Below are positions 1 to 8,291 of a DNA stretch of 64,000 bases, in pieces. The first letter of the stretch is position 1. The number at the start of each line of letters is the position of its first letter. Origin of the DNA: an uncultured Paracoccaceae bacterium (GTDB lineage: Bacteria; Pseudomonadota; Alphaproteobacteria; Rhodobacterales; Rhodobacteraceae); contig CANMMF010000001.1 in NCBI GenBank assembly GCA_947498985.1, forward strand, positions 211,001-275,000, in the 5' to 3' direction. The notes under the pieces were generated by a model. The model worked only from the letters and a program-made list of their open reading frames with translations. It ran no database searches and was not told the DNA's origin. Made by a program: the position numbers and the translations under genes.

Positions 1-1733
1 ACCAGGGGCGGCAGACCGGGGATCGCCTCGAGCCGGCGGCGGCCTTCGCCCAGTTCGGGCACGCACTCCATGAGCTTACTGGTATAGGGGTGTGCGGGCG
101 CGCGCAGGATCTCGTCGGTGCGGCCCTGCTCGACGATGCGGCCGGCATACATCACCGCCACCCGGTCACAAAGCTGCGCCACCACGCCGAAATCATGGGT
201 GATGAACACGATGGCAAGGCCCCGGTCCCGCCGCAGATCGTCCAGCACGGCGAGGATCTGCGCCTGCACCGTCACGTCGAGCGCGGTTGTCGGCTCATCG
301 GCTATGATCACATCGGGATCGTTGGCCAGCGCCATGGCGATGCCGACCCGCTGCCGCATGCCGCCGGACATCTCGTGCGGGTAGCTTGCGATCCGGCTTT
401 CGGCATTGGGGATGCGGACCGATTTCAGCAGGTCGATGGCGCGGGCGCGGGCCTCGGATTTCGCGACCGGGTGATGCACCTGGATCGCCTCGATAAGCTG
501 GTCGCCAACGGTGTAGAGCGGATGCAGTGTCGCCAGTGGATCCTGAAAGATATAGGCGACCTTTTCGCCGCGCAGGCGGCGCAGCGTGCTGTAGGGCGCG
601 CCGATCAGATCCTGGCCGTCGTAATAGACGGCGCCACCGGTGATCACACCCGGCGGCGAGGCGACAAGCCCCATGACCGACAAGGCGGTGACCGATTTGC
701 CGGACCCGCTTTCGCCGATGATGCCCAGGCACTCGCCCGGCCTGACCGAAAGCGACACGCCGCCCACCGCCTTGTAGACCCGGTCCTTGACGTGAAACCG
801 CGTCTCCAGATCGCGCAGCGCCAGCAGCCCCTCGCCGTCATGGGCGGGCACCGGGCCCTTGCGCCGCACCTCGGTGGCGGGCAGCGGGCGGCTCAGCGCG
901 CCGGATCTGAGCCGCGGGTCCAGCGCATCGCGCACGCCGTCGCCCAGCAGGTTGATCGCCATGACGATGATCAGGATCATCGCCCCCGGCACAATCGAGG
1001 TATGCGGGTTGCTGATGAGCGCGGAGCGCGCTTCGCCCAGCATCGAGCCCAGATCCGCCTGCGGGGGCTGCGAGCCGAGCCCGAGAAACGAGAGCCCCGC
1101 GGTCTCGAGGATCATCCAGCCGATGGTGGTGGACATGGCAATCACGATCACCGGCACGACATTCGGCAGCACTTCGGTCAGGATGATACGCGCGTCTGTC
1201 ATGCCCGAGAGCCGCGCCGCGTCGACAAATTCCTTATGCGCGATCCCAACGGTGATCCCGCGGATATTGCGGGCAAAGAACGGGATGTTCACCGCCGCCA
1301 CTGCGATCAGCGCGTTCATCAGCCCCGGGCCCAGCGCCGCGACGATGGCCAGCGCCAGCAGGATGTAGGGAAAGGCCATCAGCATGTCGACGCCGCGCAT
1401 GATCACGTTGTCGGTGCGCCCGCCATAGAACCCTGCGATGATGCCGATGGCGGCGCCGAGGGTTGCGGCCACCACCGCCGCGGCAATGCCCACCGCCAGC
1501 GACAGCCGCGTGCCATGCAAGAGCCGCGACAGCAGATCCCGCCCCAGATGGTCGGTGCCCAGGAGCGCGCCCTCGGAGAATGGCGGCTTGAAGCGGTTAG
1601 CGGTATCGGTCACGTCGGGATCGGCCAGCGGCAGGATCGGCGTCACGAGGGCCAGCCCCGCAACCAGCCCCATCACGATCAGCCCGGCAAGCGCCAGACG
1701 GTTGCGCGCCAGCAGCTTCAGGAACGCGGTCAT
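1..1733 (-). CDS. Oligopeptide ABC transporter, fused permease (DppC-like) and ATP-binding (DppD-like) protein, 3' end outside window
   Basis: The reading frame opens at an ATG overlapping the stop of the upstream DppB gene by 4 bp (ATGA) and stays open to the left edge. The first ~290 residues are a DppC-type inner-membrane permease (N-terminal TM segment, GTDHLGRD motif, EAA-type loop). Without any stop, the frame continues through a short linker (ending near PVPAHDGEG) into an ABC ATPase with Walker A GESGSGKS, signature MSGGMRQR and Walker [12 protein letters not shown]. It then enters the C-terminal oligopeptide-ATPase region (AHPYTSKL). Single-chain permease/ATPase proteins are known in peptide/nickel transporters of this group. 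The role is energised import of peptides delivered by the downstream-encoded binding protein. The C-terminus and any DppF partner lie outside the window. Confidence 0.88.
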   Translation of the reverse strand, partial: MTAFLKLLARNRLALAGLIVMGLVAGLALVTPILPLADPDVTDTANRFKPPFSEGALLGTDHLGRDLLSRLLHGTRLSLAVGIAAAVVAATLGAAIGIIAGFYGGRTDNVIMRGVDMLMAFPYILLALAIVAALGPGLMNALIAVAAVNIPFFARNIRGITVGIAHKEFVDAARLSGMTDARIILTEVLPNVVPVIVIAMSTTIGWMILETAGLSFLGLGSQPPQADLGSMLGEARSALISNPHTSIVPGAMILIIVMAINLLGDGVRDALDPRLRSGALSRPLPATEVRRKGPVPAHDGEGLLALRDLETRFHVKDRVYKAVGGVSLSVRPGECLGIIGESGSGKSVTALSVMGLVASPPGVITGGAVYYDGQDLIGAPYSTLRRLRGEKVAYIFQDPLATLHPLYTVGDQLIEAIQVHHPVAKSEARARAIDLLKSVRIPNAESRIASYPHEMSGGMRQRVGIAMALANDPDVIIADEPTTALDVTVQAQILAVLDDLRRDRGLAIVFITHDFGVVAQLCDRVAVMYAGRIVEQGRTDEILRAPAHPYTSKLMECVPELGEGRRRLEAIPGLPPL

Positions 1734-2677
1734 GTCTTGATCCTCGGGTCGAGCAGGCTCTGCGCCACATCCACCGCGATATTGAAGAGCACGTAGCAGG
1801 CCGCGACAAAGACCACGCCGCCCTGCACCAGCAGAATGTCGCGCTTGAGGATCGCGTCGACCAGCATGCGCCCGACGCCGGGCCACTGAAAGACCATCTC
1901 GATATAGACCGCACCAGAGAGCACAAACCCCGCCTGAATACCCAGAACCGGAATGATCGAGACCATCGCCGCGCGCAATGCGTGCCCCCAGATCACCCGT
2001 CGCTCCGGCACGCCTTTTGCGCGGGCGGTGCGGATGAAATCCTGCCGCAGCACTTCCAGCATCGCCGAGCGCGCGAGCCGCGCGATCACGCCTGTGGCGA
2101 CAACCGCCAGCGCCAGGGCGGGCAGGACGAGATGGTCGAGCAGCGCCCAGATGTCCCGTGCACCATAGATCGGCCACATGCCAGAGACCGGGAACCACCG
2201 CAGGTTCACCGAGAACAACAGGATCATCATCATGCCCAGGAAAAACGACGGGATCGAGATGCCCAGCAGCACGACGAAGGTGATCGCCTTGTCCGCCAGC
2301 CCGTATTGCTGCGCCGCCGAGACCACACCCGCCGCCACCCCGAGCACCGAACAGATCACAAACGCTGTGCCCGCCAGCACCAGCGTGGCGTTGAAGCGCT
2401 CCAGCACCTCGTCCAGCACCGGGCGGTTGAGCGCGAAACTGGTGCCGAAATCCCCGGTCAGCATGTTGCCGAGCCAGATGAAGTATTGCTGCACCAGAGG
2501 CTTGTCGAGCCCCAGATCGCGGTTGAGCTTTTCCACATTCTCCGGCGTCGCGTAGGACCCCAGGATCGCGGTCGCCGGATCGCCGGGGATGAGCGCCATG
2601 ATCAGAAACACGATCACCGTGATGCCAAGCAGCACCGGAATCGCAGAGAGCAGTCGTTTCAGGATATACCCGGCCAT
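1730..2677 (-). CDS. Oligopeptide/dipeptide ABC transporter permease (DppB-like)
   Basis: This 315-residue inner-membrane permease has the hallmarks of the DppB/OppB family: N-terminal TM segment (YILKRLLSAIPVLLGITV), the MALIPGDPA motif shortly after it, a periplasmic domain, and about five more TM segments. The ABC-facing loop reads FIRTARAKGVPERRVIWGHALR. It sits between the solute-binding protein gene and the fused permease/ATPase and overlaps the latter by 4 bp, so the two are translationally coupled. The intergenic stretch before it holds three GC-rich hairpins, which would let the binding protein be made in excess. The substrate cannot be read from sequence; peptides or amino-acid derivatives fit the neighbourhood. 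Confidence 0.9.
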   Translation of the reverse strand: MAGYILKRLLSAIPVLLGITVIVFLIMALIPGDPATAILGSYATPENVEKLNRDLGLDKPLVQQYFIWLGNMLTGDFGTSFALNRPVLDEVLERFNATLVLAGTAFVICSVLGVAAGVVSAAQQYGLADKAITFVVLLGISIPSFFLGMMMILLFSVNLRWFPVSGMWPIYGARDIWALLDHLVLPALALAVVATGVIARLARSAMLEVLRQDFIRTARAKGVPERRVIWGHALRAAMVSIIPVLGIQAGFVLSGAVYIEMVFQWPGVGRMLVDAILKRDILLVQGGVVFVAACYVLFNIAVDVAQSLLDPRIKT

Positions 2678-2748
2678 CCCAGCGTCCTTCCACTGCGCGC
2701 GATGAGGCCGGGTGCCGCGGCCGGTCCGTCATCTTGCCCGTACACTTC

Positions 2749-2773
2749 GGGGGTCCGGGGGCGGAGCCCCCGG
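2749..2773. repeat. GC-rich dispersed repeat, copy 1
   Basis: A 25-bp sequence beginning GGGGGTCCGGGGGC matches a second copy at 47349-47373 at 23 of 25 positions. Both copies lie in short intergenic gaps inside minus-strand transport/catabolic operons, and both can fold as a hairpin with CCGGGGGC and GCCCCCGG arms. This suggests a REP-like dispersed element in this genome, though two copies in one window are weak proof. Confidence 0.4.
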
Positions 2774-2826
2774 AAAGCGCGCCCCGCAGGGGCGCGCGGG
2801 TCGGACCGGGCGAAAGCCCGGTCCGA
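2754..2826 (-). terminator. Three consecutive GC-rich hairpins between binding-protein gene and dppB-like gene
   Basis: Three perfect or near-perfect stem-loops lie head to tail at 2754-2774, 2777-2797 and 2801-2826. The last has a GAAA tetraloop between GGACCGGGC and GCCCGGTCC. None has a U-tract. In the direction of transcription they follow the stop of the binding-protein gene at once and precede the permease genes. This is the usual position for mRNA-stabilising or attenuating structures that set a high binding-protein to permease ratio. The hairpins are seen; the function is inferred. Confidence 0.55.
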
Positions 2827-2828
2827 AA

Positions 2829-4403
2829 TCAGTTCTTCACCACATCCTCGAGCAGCAGGAAGAAGGACGGCTGCAGGGTGAACCCCTCGACCCGGTCCGA
2901 GGTCACCGCGTTCTGCTTCCAGTTGGCGACAAACACCCAGGGCGCATCCTCCTGCACGATGGTCTGCATCTCCTGGTAAAGACGCGCGCGCTCGGACTGA
3001 TCGGTGGCGACGCGGGCGGCTTCCAGCAATTCGTCGACCTTCGGATTGGAATAATAGCCGGAGTTGAAACCGCCCTTGTCGGGCCAGGCCTCGGTGCGCA
3101 GCGCAAGGAATGGCAGCGTGTCGGGATCGTTGGTCATCCACGCCATCTGCGCCATGTCCGCCTTGCCTTCGAGACCGGGATTCACATTGCCCAGAAACGT
3201 GTTCCACTCATAGGTTTCGATGCTCACATCAAAGCCCACCGCCTCCAGATCGGCCTGCATGGCGGTGCCCATGGCCACCGGATCCAGCATCCCCGAGCCG
3301 CCTTCGGTCACGTAAAACGTAAGCTCGGCCCCATCCGCCCCGGCCTCCGCGATCAGCGCGCGGGCCTTCTCGGGATCGTATGGATAGGGCTCCAGATCCG
3401 GGTTGTAGGCCCAGGCAAAGGCCGGTGGGGTCGGTCCCGCGGCGACCTCGGCGGTGCCTTCCAGCACGTCGTTGACAATCGCTTCCTTGTTGATCGCGTA
3501 ATTGGCTGCCTGGCGCACACGGACATCTGCAAACGGGCCTTCCTTGGCGTTCAGGATCAGGAACCAGACATGCGGGCCCGCCTGTTCGTGTACCGTATAG
3601 GGATCGGCCTGGAACTGGCCCAGTGCCACCGGCGGCACCTCGACCATCAGGTCGATGCCACCGGCCAGCATCTCGGCGGTGCGCGTATTGGCATCGGTGA
3701 TCGGGCGGAACACCACGGCCTGAAGCTGCGGCGCGCCGTCCCAGTAATCGGGGTTGGCCTCGACCACAACCGCCTCGTTGGAGCGCCATTCGGCGAATTT
3801 GAACGCCCCGGTGCCCGACGGGTTGCGCCCGAACTCCGCGCCGTGCTGCATCACCGCGGCAGGAGAGACGATAAGCCCGGTGGGATAGGCAAGGTTCGAC
3901 AGGAACGGCGCGTAAGGCGCGTTCAGCGTGAAACTGACCGTCAGCGGATCCACAACCTCGACGCTTTCGACCGCCGAAAAGAAGAAGGCCAGCGGGAACG
4001 GGCCGGTGTCGTGATAGGGGTGGGCTTCGTCCAGCATGCGGTCGAAGTTGAACTTCACCGCCTCGGCGTCAAAGGCGCTGCCGTCATGAAACGTGACCCC
4101 GTCGCGCAGGGTGAACGTGTAGACCGTGCCGTCGTCGCTGATTGTCCAGTCCGTGGCCAGCGCGGGCTCGGTTTCGAGCGTGCCGTCCTTGTAGCGCACA
4201 AGCCCGTCATAGACATTCATCAGGATCCGGAAATCGTTCACCGCCGTGACCGCCGCGGGATCCAGCGCCTTGGGCTCGGCGATCTGCCCGACGATCAGAA
4301 CGCCCGGCGGCGATTGCGCGATCGCGGATGTGGCGGACAGCGACAGCGCGGCGGCGGTCCCCGCGGCCAGCAGCGCCCTGCGGGTAAATCCGAATACGGT
4401 CAT
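2829..4403 (-). CDS. Peptide ABC transporter substrate-binding protein (family 5, DppA/OppA-like)
   Basis: This is a 524-residue periplasmic binding protein. The N-terminus (MTVFGFTRRALLAAG...) has a twin-arginine-like basic region and a hydrophobic stretch ending AIA-Q, so it is exported. The family-5 body has PKALDPAAVT near the start, TFTLRDGVTFHDGS, ANPDYWDGAP and a C-terminal QEDAPWVFVANW segment. The start at 4403 is preferred over an upstream ATG because AGGAGA lies 7 nt before it and the signal peptide then begins directly. It is the first gene of the minus-strand transporter operon. The divergent DUF1028 gene starts 90 bp away, and the gap contains two predicted GntR operators. Confidence 0.92.
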   Translation of the reverse strand: MTVFGFTRRALLAAGTAAALSLSATSAIAQSPPGVLIVGQIAEPKALDPAAVTAVNDFRILMNVYDGLVRYKDGTLETEPALATDWTISDDGTVYTFTLRDGVTFHDGSAFDAEAVKFNFDRMLDEAHPYHDTGPFPLAFFFSAVESVEVVDPLTVSFTLNAPYAPFLSNLAYPTGLIVSPAAVMQHGAEFGRNPSGTGAFKFAEWRSNEAVVVEANPDYWDGAPQLQAVVFRPITDANTRTAEMLAGGIDLMVEVPPVALGQFQADPYTVHEQAGPHVWFLILNAKEGPFADVRVRQAANYAINKEAIVNDVLEGTAEVAAGPTPPAFAWAYNPDLEPYPYDPEKARALIAEAGADGAELTFYVTEGGSGMLDPVAMGTAMQADLEAVGFDVSIETYEWNTFLGNVNPGLEGKADMAQMAWMTNDPDTLPFLALRTEAWPDKGGFNSGYYSNPKVDELLEAARVATDQSERARLYQEMQTIVQEDAPWVFVANWKQNAVTSDRVEGFTLQPSFFLLLEDVVKN

Positions 4404-4420
4404 GGATGTCTCTCCTGCAA

Positions 4421-4466
4421 AATTTATCATGATTAATTGCAGTCAGACAAATTATCATGATAATTT
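4421..4466. promoter_or_regulatory. Two predicted GntR operators between binding-protein gene and DUF1028 gene
   Basis: Positions 4449-4466 form a perfect 18-bp palindrome (AAATTATCATGATAATTT). Positions 4421-4438 form a second 18-bp palindrome with one mismatched pair around the same TCATGA centre. Centres are 28 bp apart. A third copy with the same core occurs at 6915-6940, next to the GntR gene itself. Recurrence of one palindrome in both divergent regions of this island points to one regulator; assignment to the local GntR protein is inference. Confidence 0.7.
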
Positions 4467-4492
4467 CAAGAAAAATGTTACAGACTGAGCGC

Positions 4493-5164
4493 ATGACGTT
4501 TTCGATTCTGACCTTTGATCAAAAAACGGGCAGCTATGCCGGGGCCGCGGCCACCGGCAGTCTCTGCGTCGGCGGGTGGGTGCTGCGGGGCGATATCGAG
4601 GCGGGGCTCGTGGCCAGCCAGGGCACCGCCCCCTCGACCTTCTGGCGCGACGATTGCCTGCGCCGGTTCTATGCCGGGCAGAGCGCCGAAAGTGCTTTGA
4701 AAGAGGTGGTTTACGGCGATGAAGGGCGGGCCCACCGGCAGCTGATCGGCCTCGACAAAAACGGCCGGACGGCAGGGTTCACCGGGGCGCACAGCGTGCC
4801 TTTTGCCGCGCATCACACGGAGCCCGGTCTGGCCGTCGCGGGCAACATGCTGGCCGGGGCAGAGGTGCTGGACGCGTTGCGCGCCGGGTTTCGCGACGCG
4901 ACCGGCCCGGCGGCGGACAGATTGCTGGCGGCGCTGCGGGCGGCGGCAGAGGTGGGGGGCGATTCGCGGGGCCTTGTGTCAGCGGCGCTGCTGGTTCTGG
5001 CGCCCGATACGCCGCCGCTGGACCTCAGGATCGACCGGTCATCCGCGCCGGTCGGAGATCTGCGCGCGCTCCTCTCGGAGACCCGGGCCGAGCCTTATGC
5101 GGGCTGGCTGCAGGAGGTGCCTGTGCTGGCCGACCGGCACCGCAGCGAGCCCGCTTTGCCCTGA
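4493..5164 (+). CDS. DUF1028 family protein
   Basis: This 223-residue protein begins MTFSILTFDQKTGSYAG and has the DUF1028 pattern: an early GxAAATGS segment, then WVLRGDIEAGLVASQG, and AVAGNMLAG in the middle. The family is usually described as having an Ntn-hydrolase-like fold with unknown substrate, and often accompanies peptide transporters and M20 hydrolases. An upstream in-frame ATG at 4457 lies inside the predicted operator and gives a non-family N-terminus, so 4493 is chosen although its ribosome site is weak. It is divergent from the transporter operon and shares its operators, which suggests a role in processing the imported compound. No enzymatic function is claimed. Confidence 0.85.
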   Translation: MTFSILTFDQKTGSYAGAAATGSLCVGGWVLRGDIEAGLVASQGTAPSTFWRDDCLRRFYAGQSAESALKEVVYGDEGRAHRQLIGLDKNGRTAGFTGAHSVPFAAHHTEPGLAVAGNMLAGAEVLDALRAGFRDATGPAADRLLAALRAAAEVGGDSRGLVSAALLVLAPDTPPLDLRIDRSSAPVGDLRALLSETRAEPYAGWLQEVPVLADRHRSEPALP

Positions 5165-5177
5165 CGGAAGGGGCAAA
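5155..5177. terminator. Hairpin between convergent DUF1028 and glutaminase genes
   Basis: TTTGCCC at 5155-5161 and GGGCAAA at 5171-5177 form an inverted repeat overlapping the DUF1028 stop, in a 22-bp gap between two convergent genes. It is short and its U/A tract is weak, so a bidirectional terminator is only plausible. Confidence 0.35.
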
Positions 5178-5186
5178 ATCCCGCGA

Positions 5187-6122
5187 TCAGAACACCGACC
5201 ACCCGGTGGCGTCGCTGAGCAAAGCCGCCGCCCGCGTGCCCGCCTTGGAATTGCCGTAGTGATCGAGCCCCGGCGACCAGATCGCGATGGAGGCCTGCCC
5301 CGGCGCAATCACCAGAATGCCGCCGCCGACGCCGCTCTTGCCCGGCAGCCCGACACGGAACGCAAACTCGCCCGAGCCATCGTAATGCCCGCAGGTCATC
5401 ATCAGCGCGTTCACCCGCCGGGCCCGTTCCGGCCGGATCATCCCATGCGTGCCCGGCAATCCCGCAAGCGCGCGCCCGGCGCAGGCCAGTTGCCGGGTCG
5501 TCATCTCGATGGCGCATTGGTGGAAATAGGTGCCGAGGGTCATCTCCGGCTCGTTTGTGAGGTTGCCGTGGCTGTCGAGGTAATGCGCAAGCGCCTTGTT
5601 GCGCGCGCCCGTCCGCTGTTCGGAACGCGCGACATCGGCATCGATGTGAATGTCGCGATCCTCTGCCAGGTCCCGGATCAGGCCGAGGATCTCCGCCAGC
5701 GCCAGCTTGGGTGCCCGGCCCGCCAGCAAAGCGTCCGTGGTCACCAGCGCGCCTGCGTTCACAAACGGGTTGCGCGGCCGTCCGCTTTCGCGCTCGAGCA
5801 GCAGGATCGAGTCGAATGACGTGCCCGACGGCTCCCTGCCGACGCGACGCCAGAGCGTTTCGCCCACACGGCCCAGCGCCGCGATGAGCGAGAAGACCTT
5901 GGAGACCGACTGGATGGAAAACGCTGTGTCGAAAGCCCCCGCAGAGCACGTCTCGCCATGCCGGTCACAGACGGAGATCGCGAATTGCGCGGGATCGATG
6001 CCCGCAAGTTCGGGGATATACTGCGCGGGCGTGCCCCAGTCGGCATCCTTCAGGATCCGTGCCGCGATCCCGTCCAGGATCGGCTGCAACGCGCGCTCAG
6101 TCAGAGATGAAGCGGCGGGCAA
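5187..6122 (-). CDS. glsA: Glutaminase (serine-dependent, beta-lactamase fold)
   Basis: This enzyme hydrolyses L-glutamine to glutamate and ammonia (EC 3.5.1.2) in the cytoplasm. The frame shows the family's SxxK motif as SVSK (Ser72/Lys75 from the chosen start), then FNPFVNAGA-type (NPFVNAGAL), NEPEMTLGTYF, SGEFAFRVGLPGKSGVGGGI and LDxYGNSxAG (LDHYGNSKAG) blocks. No ATG begins this frame near the homologous N-terminus. A TTG at 6122 has a perfect AGGAGG six nt upstream and gives 311 residues, matching the roughly 310-residue family length. That start lies inside the end of the GntR gene (26-bp overlap), implying translational coupling. Together with peptide uptake and the M20 hydrolase it suggests nitrogen scavenging. 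Confidence 0.9.
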   Translation of the reverse strand: MPAASSLTERALQPILDGIAARILKDADWGTPAQYIPELAGIDPAQFAISVCDRHGETCSAGAFDTAFSIQSVSKVFSLIAALGRVGETLWRRVGREPSGTSFDSILLLERESGRPRNPFVNAGALVTTDALLAGRAPKLALAEILGLIRDLAEDRDIHIDADVARSEQRTGARNKALAHYLDSHGNLTNEPEMTLGTYFHQCAIEMTTRQLACAGRALAGLPGTHGMIRPERARRVNALMMTCGHYDGSGEFAFRVGLPGKSGVGGGILVIAPGQASIAIWSPGLDHYGNSKAGTRAAALLSDATGWSVF

Positions 6123-6858
6123 GCTTGGCCTCCTGCGTCGCCATGAGCTCTTCGGCCACCGCCATATGCGAGGCCATGATCCTGCGCGCGCTTTGCGCCT
6201 GTCCGGCCCGCAGCGCGCCCACCAGTTCCAGCTGGTGCTGCCGCCCGCGGCGCCACAGCTCCACATTGGGCGGATCGTAGAGCTGCCGGTAGACCGTCAT
6301 GTCGGTGAGGATATGCGCCATGAACGAAATCACGAAGGCGAGCAGGCGGTTTTCGGCAAACTCCGCCAGACGGGCATGAAAGGCGAGCGAGGCGATATGC
6401 TGCTGCTTTTCCTCCTCCGAGGTTGCCGCGGGGTGGTCATGATGGCGCGCCAGCGCCTCCAGCTCATCGAGCTGATCGGCGCTCAGCTTGCCGGCGAGGC
6501 TGGCGGACAGCTCCGGCTCGAGCGCCTTGCGCATCTGGTAGATATCGGCCAGCGACAGCTCCTGGAAATAGAAATAGTTGCCCAGCAGGGAGCGCGCGCG
6601 TTCGGCAGAGACCTTGTCGACGAAGCTGCCACCGCCCGGGCCTGTGCGGGTGACGATGAGACCCTGCGCCTCGAGGATCCGCAGCGCCTCGCGCACGGTG
6701 CCCTTGGAGACCGCGAAGAGCGCGATCATCTCGGCCTCGTTGGGCAGCTTGTCGCCGGGTTTCAGATCGCGTTCGACCACCCATTGCTTGATTTCGTCGG
6801 CCACCCGCACCGGTCGCGACCGCTTGCCCTTGCCGCGCTGTTCGATTCCACCGTCCAT
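6097..6858 (-). CDS. GntR-family transcriptional regulator, FadR/FCD subfamily
   Basis: A 253-residue regulator. Residues ~15-85 are the winged helix (VADEIKQWVVERDLKPGDKL, then AVSKGTVREALRILEAQGLI). The C-terminal all-helical FCD ligand domain carries His residues spaced for a metal site (FHARLAEFAEN ... HQLELVGALRAG ... ASHMAVAEEL). It is divergent from the M20 hydrolase gene; the 26-bp palindrome in the gap suggests autoregulation. It is cotranscribed with glutaminase. The same palindrome recurs before the peptide transporter and DUF1028 genes, so this protein probably controls the whole island. The effector is unknown. Confidence 0.88.
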   Translation of the reverse strand: MDGGIEQRGKGKRSRPVRVADEIKQWVVERDLKPGDKLPNEAEMIALFAVSKGTVREALRILEAQGLIVTRTGPGGGSFVDKVSAERARSLLGNYFYFQELSLADIYQMRKALEPELSASLAGKLSADQLDELEALARHHDHPAATSEEEKQQHIASLAFHARLAEFAENRLLAFVISFMAHILTDMTVYRQLYDPPNVELWRRGRQHQLELVGALRAGQAQSARRIMASHMAVAEELMATQEAKLARRFISD

Positions 6859-6914
6859 GCCTGCCTCTTTATGGATTGCAATTACCGATAGACAGTTTCA
6901 CCGGCTTTGTGTAG

Positions 6915-6940
6915 CTCCTATTTATCATGATAATTAGGAG
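6915..6940. promoter_or_regulatory. Predicted GntR operator overlapping the M20 hydrolase ribosome-binding site
   Basis: A 26-bp palindrome with a single mismatched pair: arms CTCCTA and TAGGAG flank the TTATCATGATAA core also found at 4421-4466. The right arm is the Shine-Dalgarno sequence of the gene starting at 6946, so a bound regulator would block initiation directly and the transcript could also fold back on its own ribosome site. It lies 57 bp upstream of the divergent gntR start. Confidence 0.68.
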
Positions 6941-6945
6941 GTGTC

Positions 6946-8148
6946 ATGACCTGGGGCCAGATTGCCCAATCCAGACTGGATCAGATCGCCCATTGTTCGC
7001 TGGCTTCTCCGGGCGTCAGCCGGTTTCCGTTCACTGACGAACATCGCGCGGCGCTGGGTCAGATCGGCGCGTGGATGCAGGCCGCCGGGCTCAGCGCCCA
7101 GATGGACGCCGCAGGCACGCTGGTTGGCCGCAAGCCGGGCCATGGTCCGGCGCTTTTGCTGGGATCACATCAGGATTCGGTGCGCGATGCGGGCCGGTAT
7201 GACGGGATCATGGGCATCGCGCTGGCCTGTCTGGCGCTGGAAAAGCTGCGCCGCGACGGCGTGGATCTGCCCTACCCGGTCGAGGTTCTTGCCTTTGCCG
7301 ATGAAGAGGGTGTGCGCTTTCCCACAGCGCTCCTTGGCCCACGCGCGCTGGCCGGAACGGTGCCGCAGGGCGCGCTTGACGGTCTGGACGAGGACGGTCT
7401 GTCGGTCGCCGACGCCCTGCGCCGCTTCGGCGGTGCTCCGGAACAACTGCAGACGCTGCGCCGCGCGCCGGAAGAGGTTCGCGGCTATCTCGAGCTGCAT
7501 ATCGAGCAAGGCCCGGTTCTGGAGTTGGCCGATCTCGGGCTGGGTGTGGTGACCGGCATTTGCGGGATCGAGCGCAACAGCGTCACCTTCACCGGAGAGA
7601 CCGGGCACGCGGGCACGGTGCCGATGTCGGAGCGCGCGGACGCGCTGGTGGCCGCCGCCGATTTCATCTCGCAGATCCACGACAGCGCGCGCGGCGACTT
7701 GCGCGCAACCATCGGCACGTTGCGCCTGCATCCCGATGTGGTGAACGGCATTCCCGATCATGTGACGGTGAGCCTCGAAGCGCGCGATATCGACGACGCC
7801 ACACGGGCTGGATTTGTGGCGGAGGCTGACGCGCTGGGACAATCCATCGCCACGCGCCGTGGGTGCGGTTTCGCCATGCGCCAAACCTATGTGCAGCCTG
7901 CGGTGCCCTGCGATCCCGGACTGATGCGGACCTTGTCCGTTGCCGTGGAACGGCAACAGGGGAAGGTCAAGGCGCTGCCGTCGGGCGCCACCCATGACGC
8001 GTCGGCCATGGCCGATCTCTGCCCTGTCGGCATGTTGTTCCTGCGCTGCAGGGGTGGTGTCAGCCACCGGCCCGACGAATATGCCAGCGCCGAAGACATG
8101 GGCCTTGCCGTCGACGCGCTGGCCGATGTCCTGCGCGCGTTGAGCTGA
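6946..8148 (+). CDS. M20-family Zn amidohydrolase (allantoate / N-carbamoyl-amino acid hydrolase type)
   Basis: This 400-residue cytoplasmic metallohydrolase of the HyuC/AllC branch cleaves C-N bonds of ureido or carbamoyl substrates in known relatives. Metal-site motifs are intact: LLGSHQDSV (His75), RYDGIMG (Asp86), FADEEGVRF (Glu120/121), LELHIEQGP (His185) and the C-terminal SHRPDEY. The dimerisation/lid domain lies between residues ~195 and 310 (GHAGTVPMSERADAL). TAGGAG precedes the ATG and is part of the operator palindrome. Carbamoyl-amino acid, allantoate or a related ureide are all possible substrates; the transporter and glutaminase next door fit release of amino nitrogen. Confidence 0.9.
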   Translation: MTWGQIAQSRLDQIAHCSLASPGVSRFPFTDEHRAALGQIGAWMQAAGLSAQMDAAGTLVGRKPGHGPALLLGSHQDSVRDAGRYDGIMGIALACLALEKLRRDGVDLPYPVEVLAFADEEGVRFPTALLGPRALAGTVPQGALDGLDEDGLSVADALRRFGGAPEQLQTLRRAPEEVRGYLELHIEQGPVLELADLGLGVVTGICGIERNSVTFTGETGHAGTVPMSERADALVAAADFISQIHDSARGDLRATIGTLRLHPDVVNGIPDHVTVSLEARDIDDATRAGFVAEADALGQSIATRRGCGFAMRQTYVQPAVPCDPGLMRTLSVAVERQQGKVKALPSGATHDASAMADLCPVGMLFLRCRGGVSHRPDEYASAEDMGLAVDALADVLRALS

Positions 8149-8210
8149 CCGCGTCCCGGCGCAGGATCCCCTCCTTTTTCCGGGCCGGCATACGGGGGCC
8201 GGGTGGGGGT

Positions 8211-8255
8211 CATGTCACGATACAGCTTGACATGTATTTGCCTCATCGCATGACC
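8211..8255 (+). promoter_or_regulatory. Inverted repeat and candidate promoter upstream of TPP enzyme gene
   Basis: CATGTCA (8211-8217) and TGACATG (8228-8234) form an inverted repeat with a 10-bp spacer. The right arm overlaps a consensus -35 box TTGACA at 8227-8232; the -10 candidate 17 nt downstream is weak (ATGACC). The arrangement suggests a regulated promoter for the 8292-11112 pair. No other copy was noticed in the window. Confidence 0.4.
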
Positions 8256-8291
8256 TGACAACACCGCGCGGCTGCGAAGGAGGACCAGGCC

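Noticed and set aside
90..1796. A 568-codon plus-strand ORF
   Set aside because: Shadow of the permease-ATPase gene on the other strand; His/Arg/Gln-rich composition and no motif.
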